Assembly (NCBI GenBank): GCA_022497155.1
Contig: MU385747.1
Coordinates: 372,001-436,000 of the forward strand
From: Whalleya microplaca
Lineage: Eukaryota > Ascomycota > Sordariomycetes > Xylariales > Xylariaceae
Direction: 5' to 3'
Length of the DNA: 64,000 nt
Below the pieces are notes generated by a model. The model made no database searches and had not been told where the DNA came from. It saw nothing but the letters and a program-made list of their open reading frames with translations. Position 1 is the stretch's first letter, and each line of letters starts with the position of its first letter. Shown piece by piece: positions 12,591-25,644 of this stretch. A program made the position numbers and the translations under genes.

Positions 12591-15500
12591 ATATATAAGA
12601 TTATTTTACTTAATAGTAAAATTATTTATCTTATAATATATTTTATTAATAAATAAATATATATCCCTTATATAATAAATTTTAATATTATTAATTAAAT
12701 ATTATAACACTTTTTAATAATATAAAATAAAAACGACTATATTTTACCTAATAATAAAGTTACCTATCCCGCAATATATTTTATTAATAAATAAATATAC
12801 ATCTTTTATATAATAAATCTTAACACTTTTAATCAAATACTTTAATAATAACTTATAACAATATTTAATAACGCCTAATTTTTTTAAAACTATAATAATA
12901 TTTAAACGTATACGTTCTTTTATTTTAGCTTATTTAATTTATCTGTTAACTAAAAATTAATTTTTTTTTACATAAATTAGATTTTTTAGGGACATTATAA
13001 CTTAACGCCTTTCTGCCGGCATTAATTCGTTTACTAATTAAAAAGTAACCTATATTTATTTTTTTAACGCCTTTATTCTCTCTTTATATATAAACGGCGC
13101 TTATAACCCGTCTTATAACTTATTATAATATTTATATACCTTTCTTTAAAACTGATTAATAATTTCCCCAAAATTTACTTTCATTTTTAAAGGGATGCCG
13201 TATATATAATCGTAATTACTCTTATATACCGGCCGTTTAAAATGCTCGAATATCTCGAAACTATTACCTCTTTATTCACAAACAAAGCCTGCAAAAATTT
13301 CTTTAAATAAAAGGCCATATAACAGTTAATAAAGGAAAATATACTTATAAAGAAGTAACTACTTTTTATATTATAAATAAAAGTAGAAAAAAGGTTTAAG
13401 CTTATTATATATATCTTTATTATTATCGTTATCGTTATTATTAATAAGCTTTCTAATATTATAAATAACGACATTTTTGTAATAATTAATAGCCGTATCG
13501 TTACTTTTATTATAAGCTTTTTTAGCTTCGAAATATTACTTTTCGATAATAGCTTACGCCTTAAAAAATAGATTTTTAAACCCCTAATCCGGAAAGCCTT
13601 AAATAAAAGGTAGCGTGTTTTTTTCAGTTTTATTTATAATAAATTCGGCCTTTATAAGCTTATCCTTTTTCCTATATTATATAAATATAACGCTAGTAAA
13701 TAAAATCCCGTAAATAGCTATTTAATATTTCACGCCGTTTATTTTTAATATTAAATGCTATAATTCGACTGCGTTTATTATAAAGTATTAAAAAAGTAGT
13801 AAACTTTCCACTCGAGTATAATATATTTATACCTATAACTTTAAAACGTAATTTCTAATAATATATTCGGCGTTTTTAAAGCTCCCGTATTTCTTATAAA
13901 TTATAACAGTTTTATTTATAAAATTATAGCAGCTATTAAAAAAGTTATATATATATAGCGTAACTATAAAATACTTATATATTTCTAGCGGTAGGCTTTT
14001 AGCTTTAATACGCCGCATTAAAGTTTCTTTAACGTAACGCGTATAAAAAAAATAAATAACTTTAGCTAGCTAATCGTTACTTAAATCGGCTATAATAAAA
14101 AAAGCCTTACGTATAGCCTTTTATTTAACATCGTTATTGTTTATAAATATATACCGCAGCTTTTAGCTATATTCAAAGCCGCCAAACTATTTAATAATAA
14201 CCTAAAAATATAAGCGAATTATTATTAAATTTTAATACTTGGTATAAAAAAACGCATAAAAGATTTAGCTACTAAAATTATTACATATTAAAATATTAAA
14301 TAAATACTATTTTTATTTATATATTATCGTATTATATATAAAATCCATTAACGTAATTATATTTTATTATATAAAAATATCGAAGAAATCTTTACGTAAC
14401 TAAATAAAGGCCTTAGATTTCACGCTATCTTATTATCTTATAAAACACTTATAATAGTAAATCTGCTATTTTAAATAGCGGAATTATTTATCAACCTCCC
14501 TAAGCTAAATATTTTTATTAAAATTATCGATATAGACATAAAAAATTAAAATTAGTTTTAAATTACTTCCGTAATCTTTTTTTAAAACGTTACGGATATT
14601 TTTAATATCTTAAATTTTAATATACCTTACTTTATAACTTTAAAATATTAATTAAATTAATAAGTCCCCTTTTTTGCTGTTAAATAAATTCTTAATTTAT
14701 TTCGGGATTTATTAGTTTATTAATTAGGTTTAAATCTAAGAATAAAAGCTATTATAAAGCTTTATATAGTCTATATCCTTTTAATTATTATAAAAATGCT
14801 TTATATTATTACCCCAGAGTTTAATAGTTCCATTAGGTCGTAAACGGGCGAAAAATCGAGTTTTATAATTTACGGGCTAACAAATAATTCGTTTCTTACA
14901 TTTAATACGCTAATTAGCTTTAAATTCTTATACTTTATCTTTATAATAACAATAACGGAAAAATAGTTTCGTGCCGTTTAATTAATCTTCGGCCTTAAAC
15001 TATTAGTAATAGGTTGGAAACTATTACGGCTTAAGTTTTTTAAATTTGCTTTACGTAATAAGATTTAGCTTGTTATAAAAGACTTTTTTATAAAGTCGAA
15101 ATATCTATTTACGTCGTTTTATAAGATTTAGAAAAAAAGAGACAGAAATAGGGAGTGTTTATCGCGTAACCGGAAGTATTAGATTTAAAAGCTTTTAATT
15201 AGATCCGTTAAAATCTTTATTAAAAGTAAAAGTCTTTTTATTAAAGGCAGAAATCTTTAAATTTAAGGTCCGAAAATAGGATTAAAATCGAAACTATAAT
15301 CGTTATATTTTAGTAGCCGCCCTTAAGTAATTAAAGATTAAAAGTTTTATAATTCGTTTTTTAGCGTAAATAAAACCGTTAGATAAAAGCGGAGGAGAAA
15401 TATAAAAACCCTAATTTTCGTTAAAGCATTAAATACGAAATTTTTCATTACACCGTTCCTTATATTATACCCAGGTTTTAATTGGTATATTTAAAATAAT

Positions 15501-15906
15501 AATAAGACTTTAAGACAGTTAAAAAACCGGTATAATAAGGCTATTAAAGCTTTATAAAAGGTTTATTATATATTAATATAATAAAAAAAAGTATTTAAAT
15601 AGCCGATAAACCTATTATATTAGATTTAAATATAGCTTAATAATAAGGAATTTAAATAATTAATTCAGAGAGTTATAAAAGTTAAAAAGCGTTAAAAAAG
15701 CTAAAAAGCGTTAAAAAAACTTATAGTTATAAATATATAGTTATATATATAATATTAAGGATTAATATAATTTAATACGTAATTACATATATAATAATTA
15801 AATTTAAGCTTAAAATTATATAGCTCGAAATTACGTAAATTAAAATTTCAAAAATTAGTATAATATTTAATATTATATATAATTGCGTATATAACTCCTT
15901 TATATA

Positions 15907-16070
15907 ATATGTAATTACGTATATTAAATATACCTTTTATTACTGCTAATAAAATTTTAACTCTTTCCTCCCGATTGCCAACAAATATTATATGTAATTA
16001 CGTATATTAAATATACCCTTTATTACTGCTAATAAAATTTAAATTTTTCCCTCCTAATTACTAATAAACT
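15907..16070. repeat. Tandem duplication, about 83-bp unit
   Basis: Two adjacent copies, starting at 15907 and 15990, share ATATGTAATTACGTATATTA followed by AATATACC, a TTTATTACTGCTAATAAAAT block and a pyrimidine-rich tail. The period is 83 bp. It lies within the RIP-affected island. Confidence 0.75.
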
Positions 16071-16974
16071 TTTAACTTTTCCCGCTTATTACTAATAATA
16101 TTTCAATTCTTGACGTATTTTTTCCTTTAAAATCGATAGTTATCCGTTTATATATGTAAAAATCCGCTATATTCTTCCTATAAAAAACTAATATAATAAA
16201 GCCTAATTTATAAAATATCTATAATAAAAAAAATTAAAAAATCCGTTTCGACAGGCTGTTAAAATATAAGTCTATTACAAGTAGATTATTAAAAAGTCTA
16301 TTTCGATAAGCCGTTAATATTTATTTAAATAATTTAAAAAAAGGATATTTAATAAGCCTGGTTATTATTAGCGTAAATTATTTACTGCCGGGCATTTTTA
16401 ATACTAAAATTCTCCCAGATTTAAAGCCGCACGATTTATAGCGTAAAATCGGAATTTAAAGCCGAATTAATAGTTATTTATAAATACGTTAAAGCGGCTA
16501 AAAATAGGCCGAAAAAAATACATATAAATTAAAATTAAAATCTCGAACGAAATCGAAATCGAAATCGATTAAAATTATAAAATTTAAAATCGAGTAAATA
16601 GTTATTTGTAAAAAATATGTTAAAAGCGGCTAATAGTAAGCTTAATAAAAGGTATATATATAAATTAACGTGCCGATAAAAGTAATAAATAAAAAACTAT
16701 AATTATATTAATAAAGTAGCGGTAAAAAAAAAGGCTTATAAAACTTTAAAATTATTAAAAATACTATTAAAAGTTATATTAAAATAGCTTTAATTCTAAC
16801 TACTATAAAAAAAGGTTATAAATGGAAGGGTTAAGGAATTTTAACACAGCGCGATATATAAATATATTACGCGTGGATACGCGCCCTTAATCTCTATATT
16901 AAATAGCCGCGAAACGCGGGTAGGGTACAAAAGGTACAATGTCCTGAAGTCGCGGGAAGCTAAATAAGTGGAAC

Positions 16975-16995
16975 GAACAGGTGCTCCGTTAACGA
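16975..16995 (-). repeat. Right terminal inverted repeat of the AT-rich island
   Basis: The 21-bp mate of 10444-10464, in inverted orientation with no mismatch. Normal base composition resumes outside it. Confidence 0.8.
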
Positions 16996-17291
16996 AGCCC
17001 GTAGGGGTATCAATGTTCAGGGGCTAATGGGTGGCATGGGAGGTAGAAACAGCCTGCCTGACGACGCCTGTGGCCACCTAGACGCTGGACGCTAGACGGG
17101 AAGCGGATACAGCGGACGGGGGCGGCGGCGGGGCGATCAGGGGGACTTGGGAACGGAACCCGATTTGATGGGAAAATCGACAAGTCACAATTCCCTATCG
17201 ACCACTTACACACTTACATACACACGTGAACGTACCAGCGTACGTCTTACTCACAGCCACGAAGGAACGACATACAACATTCACAGTGCCA

Positions 17292-17326
<35 letters not shown>

Positions 17327-19386
17327 CTATCTAGATGAAGACGGTAAGTAAGCTGAGGTAGGTACGAACTTATGTGGAGAAAGATATATGTTGCTAAACT
17401 CCATGCTCTTCTCTTCACGTCCCTATCATCCCAGTGCAATAGCATGGCGTGTGTAATAAAACAACCTAGAAGATGCGGACACCCGCAGAGCTCGGGACGG
17501 ATCGGTCCCACTTACACAGCTTACACAAGGGGACTATTTCACGTCGGATGCCTGCATGAACTCACGAAACATCCCACATCCGAATCAGCTACTTAGCAGA
17601 AAGGAATACTCACATGACTTGTCCACACTCTCCTACTAACACAGGGCATACTATAACAGGTGTGGTTGTGGAACTGTTACAGAGTGACCCTGACTACAAC
17701 ACATAATAGGTATGTAGGTATGTTCCAGACAATGCGGGAGGTAGGACTTAGGCAAGTTAGGCCGCTACAGCATTACGCAAGTACGTGTAAGCCACTCTAG
17801 TGCAAGACTTCTTCATGCTGATAAGTCCAAGTAAGTAAGCATGTGCAAGTTGGCACAGCTTATAGGTATCAGGATGCAACGCCACTCCGGCGCCTCTTTA
17901 CCTATTTGCCCGATCCCGACCCAGGTCATTGGTGGGGGCTCCGGTACTATCGGGATAGAAAAAGAGTATCAACTCTCTCATTCAGGGCATACTCTGGTGT
18001 CTTTATCCCCAGTTTACTTGTTTACATTTAACTTTATGTCTGATTTGAGTCTTATTGAGCGAAGTGGCGGGATAGCCTTGGGACTTACAGAGATGCCAGT
18101 CATTGGGTCCCTACCCATTGCTAGTATAAAAGCAAAAACAAGATTCTGATCTTTACGATATGAAATGCAGCAAGCAGGAAACTATGAGCAGACTTTATTA
18201 TAGAAGGGAAGTTTGAAACTTACTCATATATATATACAGCCCTCATTTACATATTGTCGTTGACTAACCCATACCGTGATTCATAGGTGTCGCTGGGAGT
18301 AGTATGATTGGAGAAGAAAATGGACGTACTGACTCTTAAGTCATACCTTATAATTCAATTACTCTTTAAGCTAAGTGTATAAGAAAGACTCTATGTTGGC
18401 CTGGTAGATGAAACTATGCAGTCCATATGGTGAAATTTTATTAGACACATCGCACAAGGTACTACAATATACATATACGACTTAGAGTCAATCCTCTTAT
18501 GAATACATCATAGTCTGGCATATTCACCTCAAATACTCTTGTCTAGCCAGAAGAGCCTAGCCATTCTTCCTATCCTATATTAGGAGCCTGCAATGTTCAA
18601 GAGCCCCTGAATGCTGTCTAAAGAATATCTATCTCAACAGTCTCAATATGGTATGTGTACACTCAACAATTAGGGAGCGACCATGTTAAACCAGAGCACA
18701 ATTCTCCTTATTAGACATCGTGATACTCTCCGGTCACACAGTTCCCAACCTAGCAACATCACGAGCCACGGTCCTTGGTGTGACCAACGAATGGCCATCA
18801 ACTAGAACATCCACGTCCTAATATTCGAAAGAAGAATCTCAGGAACTGAAGTGACCAGTCCTAAGTAGATGAATGACAATTGGCAACCCTCGTCAGTCCT
18901 TCGCGAGCGATATTCATTCTTGCATCCATTACTTGATGTCCAGAAACTCGTATATATATATATATATACATATACAAATAGAAGCATGGCCTAGCATGAA
19001 GATAGTCGCAATTACATTTCAGATTAGGTATTGTATCATTTACCACAAAGACCCCTTAGGTTTCGAAGAGTCATTTACTAGAAACTTCATGTAACACCAT
19101 GGTCCCCAACAAACACCAGCTTTTCCCACGTGAAACACAAAGTCAGACTCGGCTTCAAAGTGTGGCACGCGAGCATCATCTCCCAACCAAGGAGTGTCAC
19201 ACCGCAATAGCTTTCAATACGCCTTAACTAAGTTATCATGTTTTCCCGGGCTCCAATGTGAACCAAATCCCATCTATACTATACGTAAACTTTTCGCCTC
19301 CTCCTAACCTACCTGCCAAAACAATAATCATTACCCCCCTCCCCTTCTATACTCACCAATCCACCCATCCACCCATCCATCCACAC
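16996..19386. other. Intergenic, (GGCT)n microsatellite
   Basis: No supported gene. A GGCT tetranucleotide repeat (about 8 units) occupies 17292-17324, and a short AT dinucleotide run lies near 18950-18968. The 3' flank of the downstream minus-strand transporter is here. The small ORFs have no recognisable domains. Confidence 0.6.
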
Positions 19387-21399
19387 CTACTCCTTCCTCT
19401 TATCCAACCTGGGCAGCGCAACCCAAACCCCCAAGATGCCCCCCAACAACGCCAACACAATTGGCTGCAGAACCTGCACGCCGCGCGCCTGCGCAATGGC
19501 GCCGACGGCGAACGGCAGGACCGCGGCGCCGCTGCCGCCGAACGCCGCCGCGAACCCGATGGCGCCCACGTGCAGGCGGCGCGGCAACAGCTTCGACATC
19601 GCCACGATGACGGCGGGAAACAGCGGGCCCAGGAAGAAGCCCTGCAAGCCGACCGCGACGGCGGATACGATGAACTGCGGCACTAGCCAGAAGAGCAGCT
19701 CTAGGCCCATGGCTGCGGGGAGGTAGATCTGTATATACGTAACGAAATTCGCGCCGTCAGTTAAGTTTATTAACGGGTAGGTAGGTAGGTAGGTAGGTAG
19801 GTAGGTAGGTAGGGCAGGGTGGGGGTAAGTGGTCTAGATGAAAGCGAAAAAGGGGAGAGAGAAGGGGTATGGCAGGAGCTCACCATAATCGCAAGCTTCT
19901 CCCCGATCCGAGGCGTCACGAAGCCGAGGATAACACGTCCGATCGTCAGTCCGAGCCAGAATCCCGTGGCCGTCACTGTCAAAAAGAAACGGAGTCAGTC
20001 AGTTAATCACTCAGTTAGTCAGCCAATACCCCCTTTTAGGCAAAATTGCGAGGAGGGTGGGGGCGGTCTAGGCAAGTCGATCGTGTCTCAGATCTCCCGA
20101 GACATATATACACCTTGCATAAGCAGATATATAGCAGCCCCCCCAAGGATAGTTGAAATAATCAATAAATAGCGAAAGAATCCTAGGGTAGGTAGGTACA
20201 TACTGCCACTGGCGAAGGCCTCGCCCTGGCGCACCTGGATCATGAACTCGACGATCCAGCCGCCGAGCGCGACCTCGATGCCGACATAGCCGAGCAGGAA
20301 GACGGCGCACAGCCAGCTGACGCGCGCGCCGGGGCGCTTGAGCAGGGCCTCCCGGAGACTACCGTGGCCCGAGCCCGAGCCCGAGCCCGGGTGTCGAGCG
20401 AGGGAGTCGCGGTACGCCTGTGCGTTCTCCCGCCAGAAACAGGAGATGGAGGTAGCGATCTCGAGCGTCGCGAGGCCGATCTGAGTACACGCAGATGGTG
20501 GTAAGCAACGGGTTCCCTACCTGCCTGCCTACGAGATGTCACGAGGCCTAGCCGACTTACCATGAGGTAGTAGAAAGAATACCAAGGCAAGTTGGCCTTG
20601 GTAATCATAGTCGTGGCGATGAGCGGACTCAGCACCGCCCCGGCCCCGTACAGGCCGTGCAGGAGACCGAGCAGCTCGTTCGCGCGCGCCATGTTGCCGA
20701 TCCACGCGTTCCAGGCGGCGTCGGCGATGCCGTTGCCGAAGCCCGCGATCATGAACGCGATGACGAGGAGGGGGTACGGCGGGTGCGCGGCGATGATGAC
20801 GTACGACACCAGGTGTCCTCCGGAGCAGACGCAGGCGACGCCGCGCTGGCCTAGCCGGTGGTGGATCACGTTGTTGAGGAGCGCCGCGGCGGTGTACCCC
20901 ACGAACGGCGTGAGGAAGATGAGCGATACGATCACGTAGGTTAGACCGTAGTACTCTTGGATCTGGGGGTCCCGGTCAGTTGATTTACCCTTCACTCATT
21001 ACGCTTCGAGTAGGAGTTGACTAAAAAAGCCAGCGTACATATGGAATCAGAGGCTAATTAGAAGAAGTCAGCAAAGCCGTCGAATGGGAGTCAATCATAG
21101 GTCTAAACTCTTACACCGTAGGCCGCATCATTAGCCCCCATGACGACAAAGGACCAGAAGCAAGCCGCAAGCTTCGGTATATTGCTCCGGGGGTAGTTCC
21201 ACCTCTGCACGACTTCGGCAGCCGTGTTCGGAGGTGGAAGCGAGCCCGTGTCTTTTTCCCCCGGAGTGGCATCCTTGCTCTGGCGGCTCGGCCCTTGGAC
21301 TGATGGGATCTCGACGGTCTGCTTGGGCCACTCGCTCAACGGCTCCAGCTCGACCACCGAAGTGGATGAGCTCCCGTTCGGTTGGATGCGTGCTGCCAT
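19387..21399 (-). CDS. Major facilitator superfamily transporter (BSC6-like)
   Basis: A predicted membrane transporter of unknown substrate. It resembles fungal MFS proteins annotated as bypass-of-stop-codon-protein-6-like (similarity judged by eye). Six exons: 21399-21115, 21053-21039 (a 15-nt microexon encoding PLIPY), 20962-20561, 20480-20204, 19975-19884 and 19728-19387. Introns are 61, 76, 80, 228 and 155 nt. The spliced product is 470 aa. The N-terminus is about 75 residues, polar and probably cytosolic. The first helix carries WSFVVMGANDAAYG, then PLIPY, then IQEYYGLTYVIVSLIFLTPF. Without the microexon the conserved AYGxLIPYxxxYY block of this family is broken. Later blocks include GFGNGIADAAWNAWIGNM, TGFWLGLTIGRVILG (phase-1 junction at A|TG) and GLQGFFLGPLFPAVIV. 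It ends LPRLDKRKE. The last intron contains a (TACC)n repeat. Substrate is unknown. Confidence 0.88.
19775..19814. repeat. (GGTA)n microsatellite inside an intron of the MFS gene
   Basis: Nine or so GGTA units lie within the last intron (19729-19883) of the minus-strand transporter, where they read TACC on the coding strand. Confidence 0.85.
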
Positions 21400-23581
21400 C
21401 TAGCTCGTTGTTCTATAGCCAATATCAGCTATTTAGCGATAGGGTTTTGACGTCGAAGCAACCAGCTGCAATTTTCGAAGGACGGAAATACCAGACTTTA
21501 TACGCAAGAAAGTAGCCGCCTCTTCAAGCAACCAGTCAATGCGATCGACTAGTCTAGATGGACATGTAAGACGAGGACCTCGTTCTCTTGGCTAACCACT
21601 TGATAGGCACGTCTTACGGAGCGTGCAGCGAGTCAATTCGACGAGACCGCATCTACAACACAATCAACAGGTAGTAACCGCCTCTCTGCAATCCTATACC
21701 CGCATTCCTGCGCATGTAAGGTAGCTTCGATGCTCCACACCGCCGTCCGCATCCGCATCGATGCAATACACCCCATAAGAGGAAGCTCCGCCGCCCGCCC
21801 GGCTCAACTTCGTGGAATCCTCGTGGTTTCCGGGGCAAATCGCTGCTCCCCACATGCACAGGTTGATATCATACCCTACCGTAACTCGGAGTCTCGTTTA
21901 CACGACCTGACTCGGCCCCTCGCGCGGCTGGCAAACCGTGGCACCGCCGGAGATGCTTCCCGGCCTCCCTGTAGATAATCTCCGCCAGGGTTCTGTATCC
22001 CTTGCTTCACAACATGAACCTCCGGTCCTCGGCCCGGCGCCGGAGGTTGGCCTACATAGATATCACCTACGGGATGATGCATTGATTCACCATGCCTATT
22101 AGCCAATCCTTCACGGCGATGGTCCCTTTGCGGCTTTAGATGTCGTCCAAGAAGCTGACCTGAAAGACAAAAGCTTGCTCTCTAAGTAATACCGGCCAAT
22201 GTATAGCAACCCATCTCCGCGGGTCACTTGAGCACAACCTCTTGATGTTAGCTCCCGAATCAACACACATACAACATAAAGCTACGTTTTCCATTCTCAT
22301 CACCTATATGGATACATGCACAGCATGATTTGCCTACCTACCTAACGTAAAAAGCCAGTCCAAGTCAGAAGCAGACCCTAACAAACTAAACACACGTGAG
22401 GAGCCCAACACTAAACCGACTTCTCATCATTCGTAATAGTTGCCCACCGCCCAACATCCCCAGAGCGGGATTCGCATCAGCGCACAGCACGAAAGCCGTA
22501 GGCACAAGCAGTCTCCGAATACCCCCAAATACCTAATTCTAGAACCATGTCCCAGGAGTCTCGACGCGCCGTAGTCGATTTCTAATTTAAGCCGACGACG
22601 TAACCACATACTTACCCACCTAAGCTAAGTAGGCTAGCTAGCTAGCTCGTTGCTAGCAACAGCTTCATGAGGTACTCCGTGGGAATCTCTGCGCTGCCGA
22701 GGTATCCTCTCTGCTCCTGGGAGGCCGCTATAAGGTAAGCAGTGCATGCGAATCCAAGCGGGTGGGAGTTAGATGGCAGCGCGTTAATTATGTAATACCC
22801 CTTGCTCTATATCTCCGAGTACCCCCTATCCCCCACGCAACCTTGAACAGACAAACACACAATCACAGTCAAATCTCCAAACAGACACATATTTAACAAT
22901 GCAGCGGTGCAAGCCGAGCTTCTGATATTGATTTAGAACCCTAGTTTCCCATCGTTACAGTACCTAGACACCTTTCGGCATCGGTATGGCTGGCTAGCCG
23001 GAGCCTCGTCCGTCTTTCTTTCTTTCTAAAGCAACGACAGCATCCAGCGATAGCCATCGCCTAGAGCAGAGCCAAGCGCTTCGCCTTTTCCGTGTACTTG
23101 CTCGCTCGCTCGCTTGCTGACTGTAGTACCAACTAAAACGCCGACCGAGGGGGTTGTCTGTGTGCCTTGCCTTGCCTTGCCTTGCCTTGCCTGAATGACC
23201 TAATAACTCCAAAAGCCCTGGAACCTGAGCACCCGAGCCATCATCTTACAAACTCTAATTGGGCTGACCAACATGTGGATGTAGTAGTAATATGCCCCCC
23301 CCTTCCCCTCTCCCCTCCCATTTTTTAGAAAACCGAGTAGTGTAATGTGGGATAACCAATCCGTCCCCCCTATCCTTTCCAATCCGTCCATCCAATCCAA
23401 TCCAGACCTAGGAAAGTATTCTCTTCTTGTTATTGCTGTTGCTGTTGTTCTTTGTCTGTTTCTCGGGTATATATACACGCGGCGGCATCTCGCGCCTCGA
23501 GGAAGACAGCCGCGCGAGGTGTATCCGCCGGGTCCCCCGCTCCCACGGCCGTCGTCGACTGCGCCAACAGCGCCGGCAGTC
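21400..23581. other. Intergenic between two minus-strand genes
   Basis: No gene is supported. It holds the promoter of the MFS gene and the 3' flank of the 23582-25644 gene. A CCTTG pentanucleotide repeat lies at 23163-23191, and a GCTAGCTAGC tract near 22632-22655. ORFs of 60-180 codons here overlap one another in different frames and show no domain. Confidence 0.55.
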
Positions 23582-25644
23582 CTACCGCCCTTGTCGCCGT
23601 TTGAACCAGTTGGCCATGCTCTTCCACCTCTGGTGCTTGCCTCTCCGCGCCGAGGAACCCTCTTCCTCCGTCGAGCTGTTCTGCATGGTGGAATTGCGCT
23701 GCGCGCGTTTCTCCATGATGTCGGTCCCGACGCCGTTGCCATTGGGCCCGAAGAAGGCGGGACTGACTTCGTAGTATGCCGAGACGGCGCGTCGTCCGTT
23801 CGGGAAGGGATCTGGTGCTAAGGGTAAGGAGTTGCCTGAGGATGTCTTGGGTGGTGGCGGACAGTCGGATGGCGAGTCGACTACGGCTCCCAGTGAGTTT
23901 CCGAGGACCCGACTTCTAGCCCCGACATCCCAATCTCCACTGAACGCTCGCCGGCTTGGTTTCTCCCCTCGTTCCGCGCTTCCGTTCGATTGATCGGAAC
24001 TTTCTCCATGCAAAGTTCGACGTTTCTGCAGGTAGGCAGCGCCGGTCGAGGTGGCCCTTCTAGGCAAGTCGCCTTGTTCCGATTGGTCGCTTGTCCTCAT
24101 TGGGAATATTCGTCGGCCTATAGGACTAGGGATATTGAGTTTGGAGGTTATTTCCGAATTCATGCTCAGTGATCGATTGCGTGCCGCTAAGAATTCGTCT
24201 GTCGGGGAAGTGGGAGTCGCACACGGAGAGACAAAGTCCGTTGGCTTCCAGTTTGGAACCCATCCATGCCGAAGAGCGACCCAAATGGCCGATATGGAGA
24301 TGAATTCTTTCTGCCATTCTTCCACTTGCTGCGTCGTTCGCTGAAAGGAGCCATTGGCATCGTCGGTGGCGCACAATGGCGAAGATAGCATCGGGGAGGT
24401 GGGCGGGTATCGGCTTGCGGATTGAGAGACGGTGGTATAGGTGTCAAGTATGTCGAGGGATGAGCTTGTCAGCGTCGCGAATATGGGATGGCGACGGTGA
24501 TTCGGGTTAATAATGCTAAATGTAAATTTATAGTCTACCACAGAGGGTTTCGATAACGAGGGTATATTTGAGGTTGGGGTGGTTGGCAACGATTTGGTGA
24601 CCACTTGCTTGCGAACCCATCGGGCTGTAGTGGTGTTCCCGTGCGCATCGACGGAGACAAAGTCGCAAGAGCAAGCCGAACCGGAAGACCTCGGGGTGGC
24701 TACCCATACAGTTCCGTCCGCCAGCACAATCTGGGTCTTGTCTCCTGATTTCAGCGGGCTGAATACCGCAAGCAGTTCGCGCGATTTGATGCTATCCTCA
24801 TCGCCGTCACTATCTGATTCGGAAGCCCGCGGAGAGTAGTCCTCACTCCTCACCAACATAACATCCTGTACACTCAATTCCTTCTTGATGCGAGCGATTC
24901 GAGGACATCGTTTCAACAACGGCGCAAGCAATGATCCCGCGAAGGCGGAGGACGGGTACACATCAATGGCTGGCTTCGGTCTCTGGTTGAGAGACAATTG
25001 CTGCATCTGAAGGAGTAGCTTGGGCCGTATGTGGATTATGCGCTGCTTGGTGCGCAACTTGGGAGCAGGTTGAGCAAGGAGATAAGTTGTGCTTGTCCGC
25101 ACGGCTCTGCGGCGGGCGCGATGAGTAAAAGACGAAGCTCGACTGACGTCGCTATCTGAGACAGCCAGACTTTCGTCTTCGCTCATGGCTTCGGGCGTCG
25201 CGATCGGCGGCTCGTCGCATTTAGGCTCTTGGAACCTCACGACCTGGTCGGGAACTCGGGGGATGTAGTCCGACACAGGCCTCGGCCGCTTCAAATTCGA
25301 GGGAGGTGTTTGATTAGGTGATCTCTCCGTGCCAGGAGGATAGGTGGAAGCGCGGTTGATAGGTGTCACGAAGGAAGATCGCAAGAGAGGGTTGCGTCTT
25401 TGGCCAGCATTAGGAGCGGGCTGGGCAGGTCGGTGGGAATATTCATGGCCATGCAAACTTGCTCCCGAGTGCAGGAACATGTCGAACGAATTATCATCGA
25501 GGCTGTTGCTTTGACTTTCTAAGTTTCCGACTTTCTGCTTCGGGTCGATGGTAGCTTCTTGGACGGGGACTTGGAAGCAGCAATAAGTATAAGTGTAAGT
25601 GGTAGGTTAGTCAGAAGTTACCAGTTACCAGTTACCATAGTCAT
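23582..25644 (-). CDS. Uncharacterised fungal protein, largely disordered
   Basis: I do not recognise a named family. The main exon encodes a protein rich in Ser, Pro and Arg with a few ordered-looking blocks. These are SSAFAGSLLAPLLKRCPRI; a compact segment ADGTVWVAT...CDFVSVDAHGNTTTARWV; and DYKFTFSIINPNHRRHPIFA followed by LTSSSLDILDTYT. The C-terminus is basic with Trp (HQRWKSMANWFKRRQGR). The ATG at 25480 gives 632 aa, but the frame stays open upstream. A better start may be the ATG at 25644: a 16-nt first exon (25644-25629), a 59-nt intron (25570-25628; donor GTAACT, TGACTAAC branch site, acceptor AAG) and then the main exon from 25569. That gives 667 aa beginning MTMVTVPVQEATIDPKQK. 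The composition suggests a scaffold or regulatory protein, but no function is assigned. Confidence 0.75.

Larger units (their letters stand above)
10444..16995. mobile_element. RIP-mutated AT-rich island with 21-bp terminal inverted repeats
   Basis: The segment is flanked by a perfect 21-bp inverted repeat (10444-10464 and 16975-16995). Between about 10590 and 16870 it is extremely AT-rich and full of TpA, while CpG survives and CpA/TpG are almost absent. In 13501-13620 I count no CpA, one TpG, five CpG and about 17 TpA. That is the mark of repeat-induced point mutation (C to T at CpA) in filamentous ascomycetes. No intact transposase or reverse transcriptase can be read, and stops occur in all frames. 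The length (about 6.55 kb) and inverted ends suggest a decayed DNA transposon, or a composite of nested elements. A 7-bp direct repeat TAGGGGT lies 5-6 bases outside each end (10432-10438 and 17002-17008) and may be a target duplication. The outer 80-130 bp at each end keep normal composition, which is odd if the whole unit was subject to RIP. Confidence 0.7.

Noticed and set aside
13187..14018. Minus-strand ORFs in the island with Ile/Tyr/Asn-rich translations
   Set aside because: This composition is what RIP makes of any sequence. I could not align them with a transposase, recombinase or reverse transcriptase, so no family is claimed.
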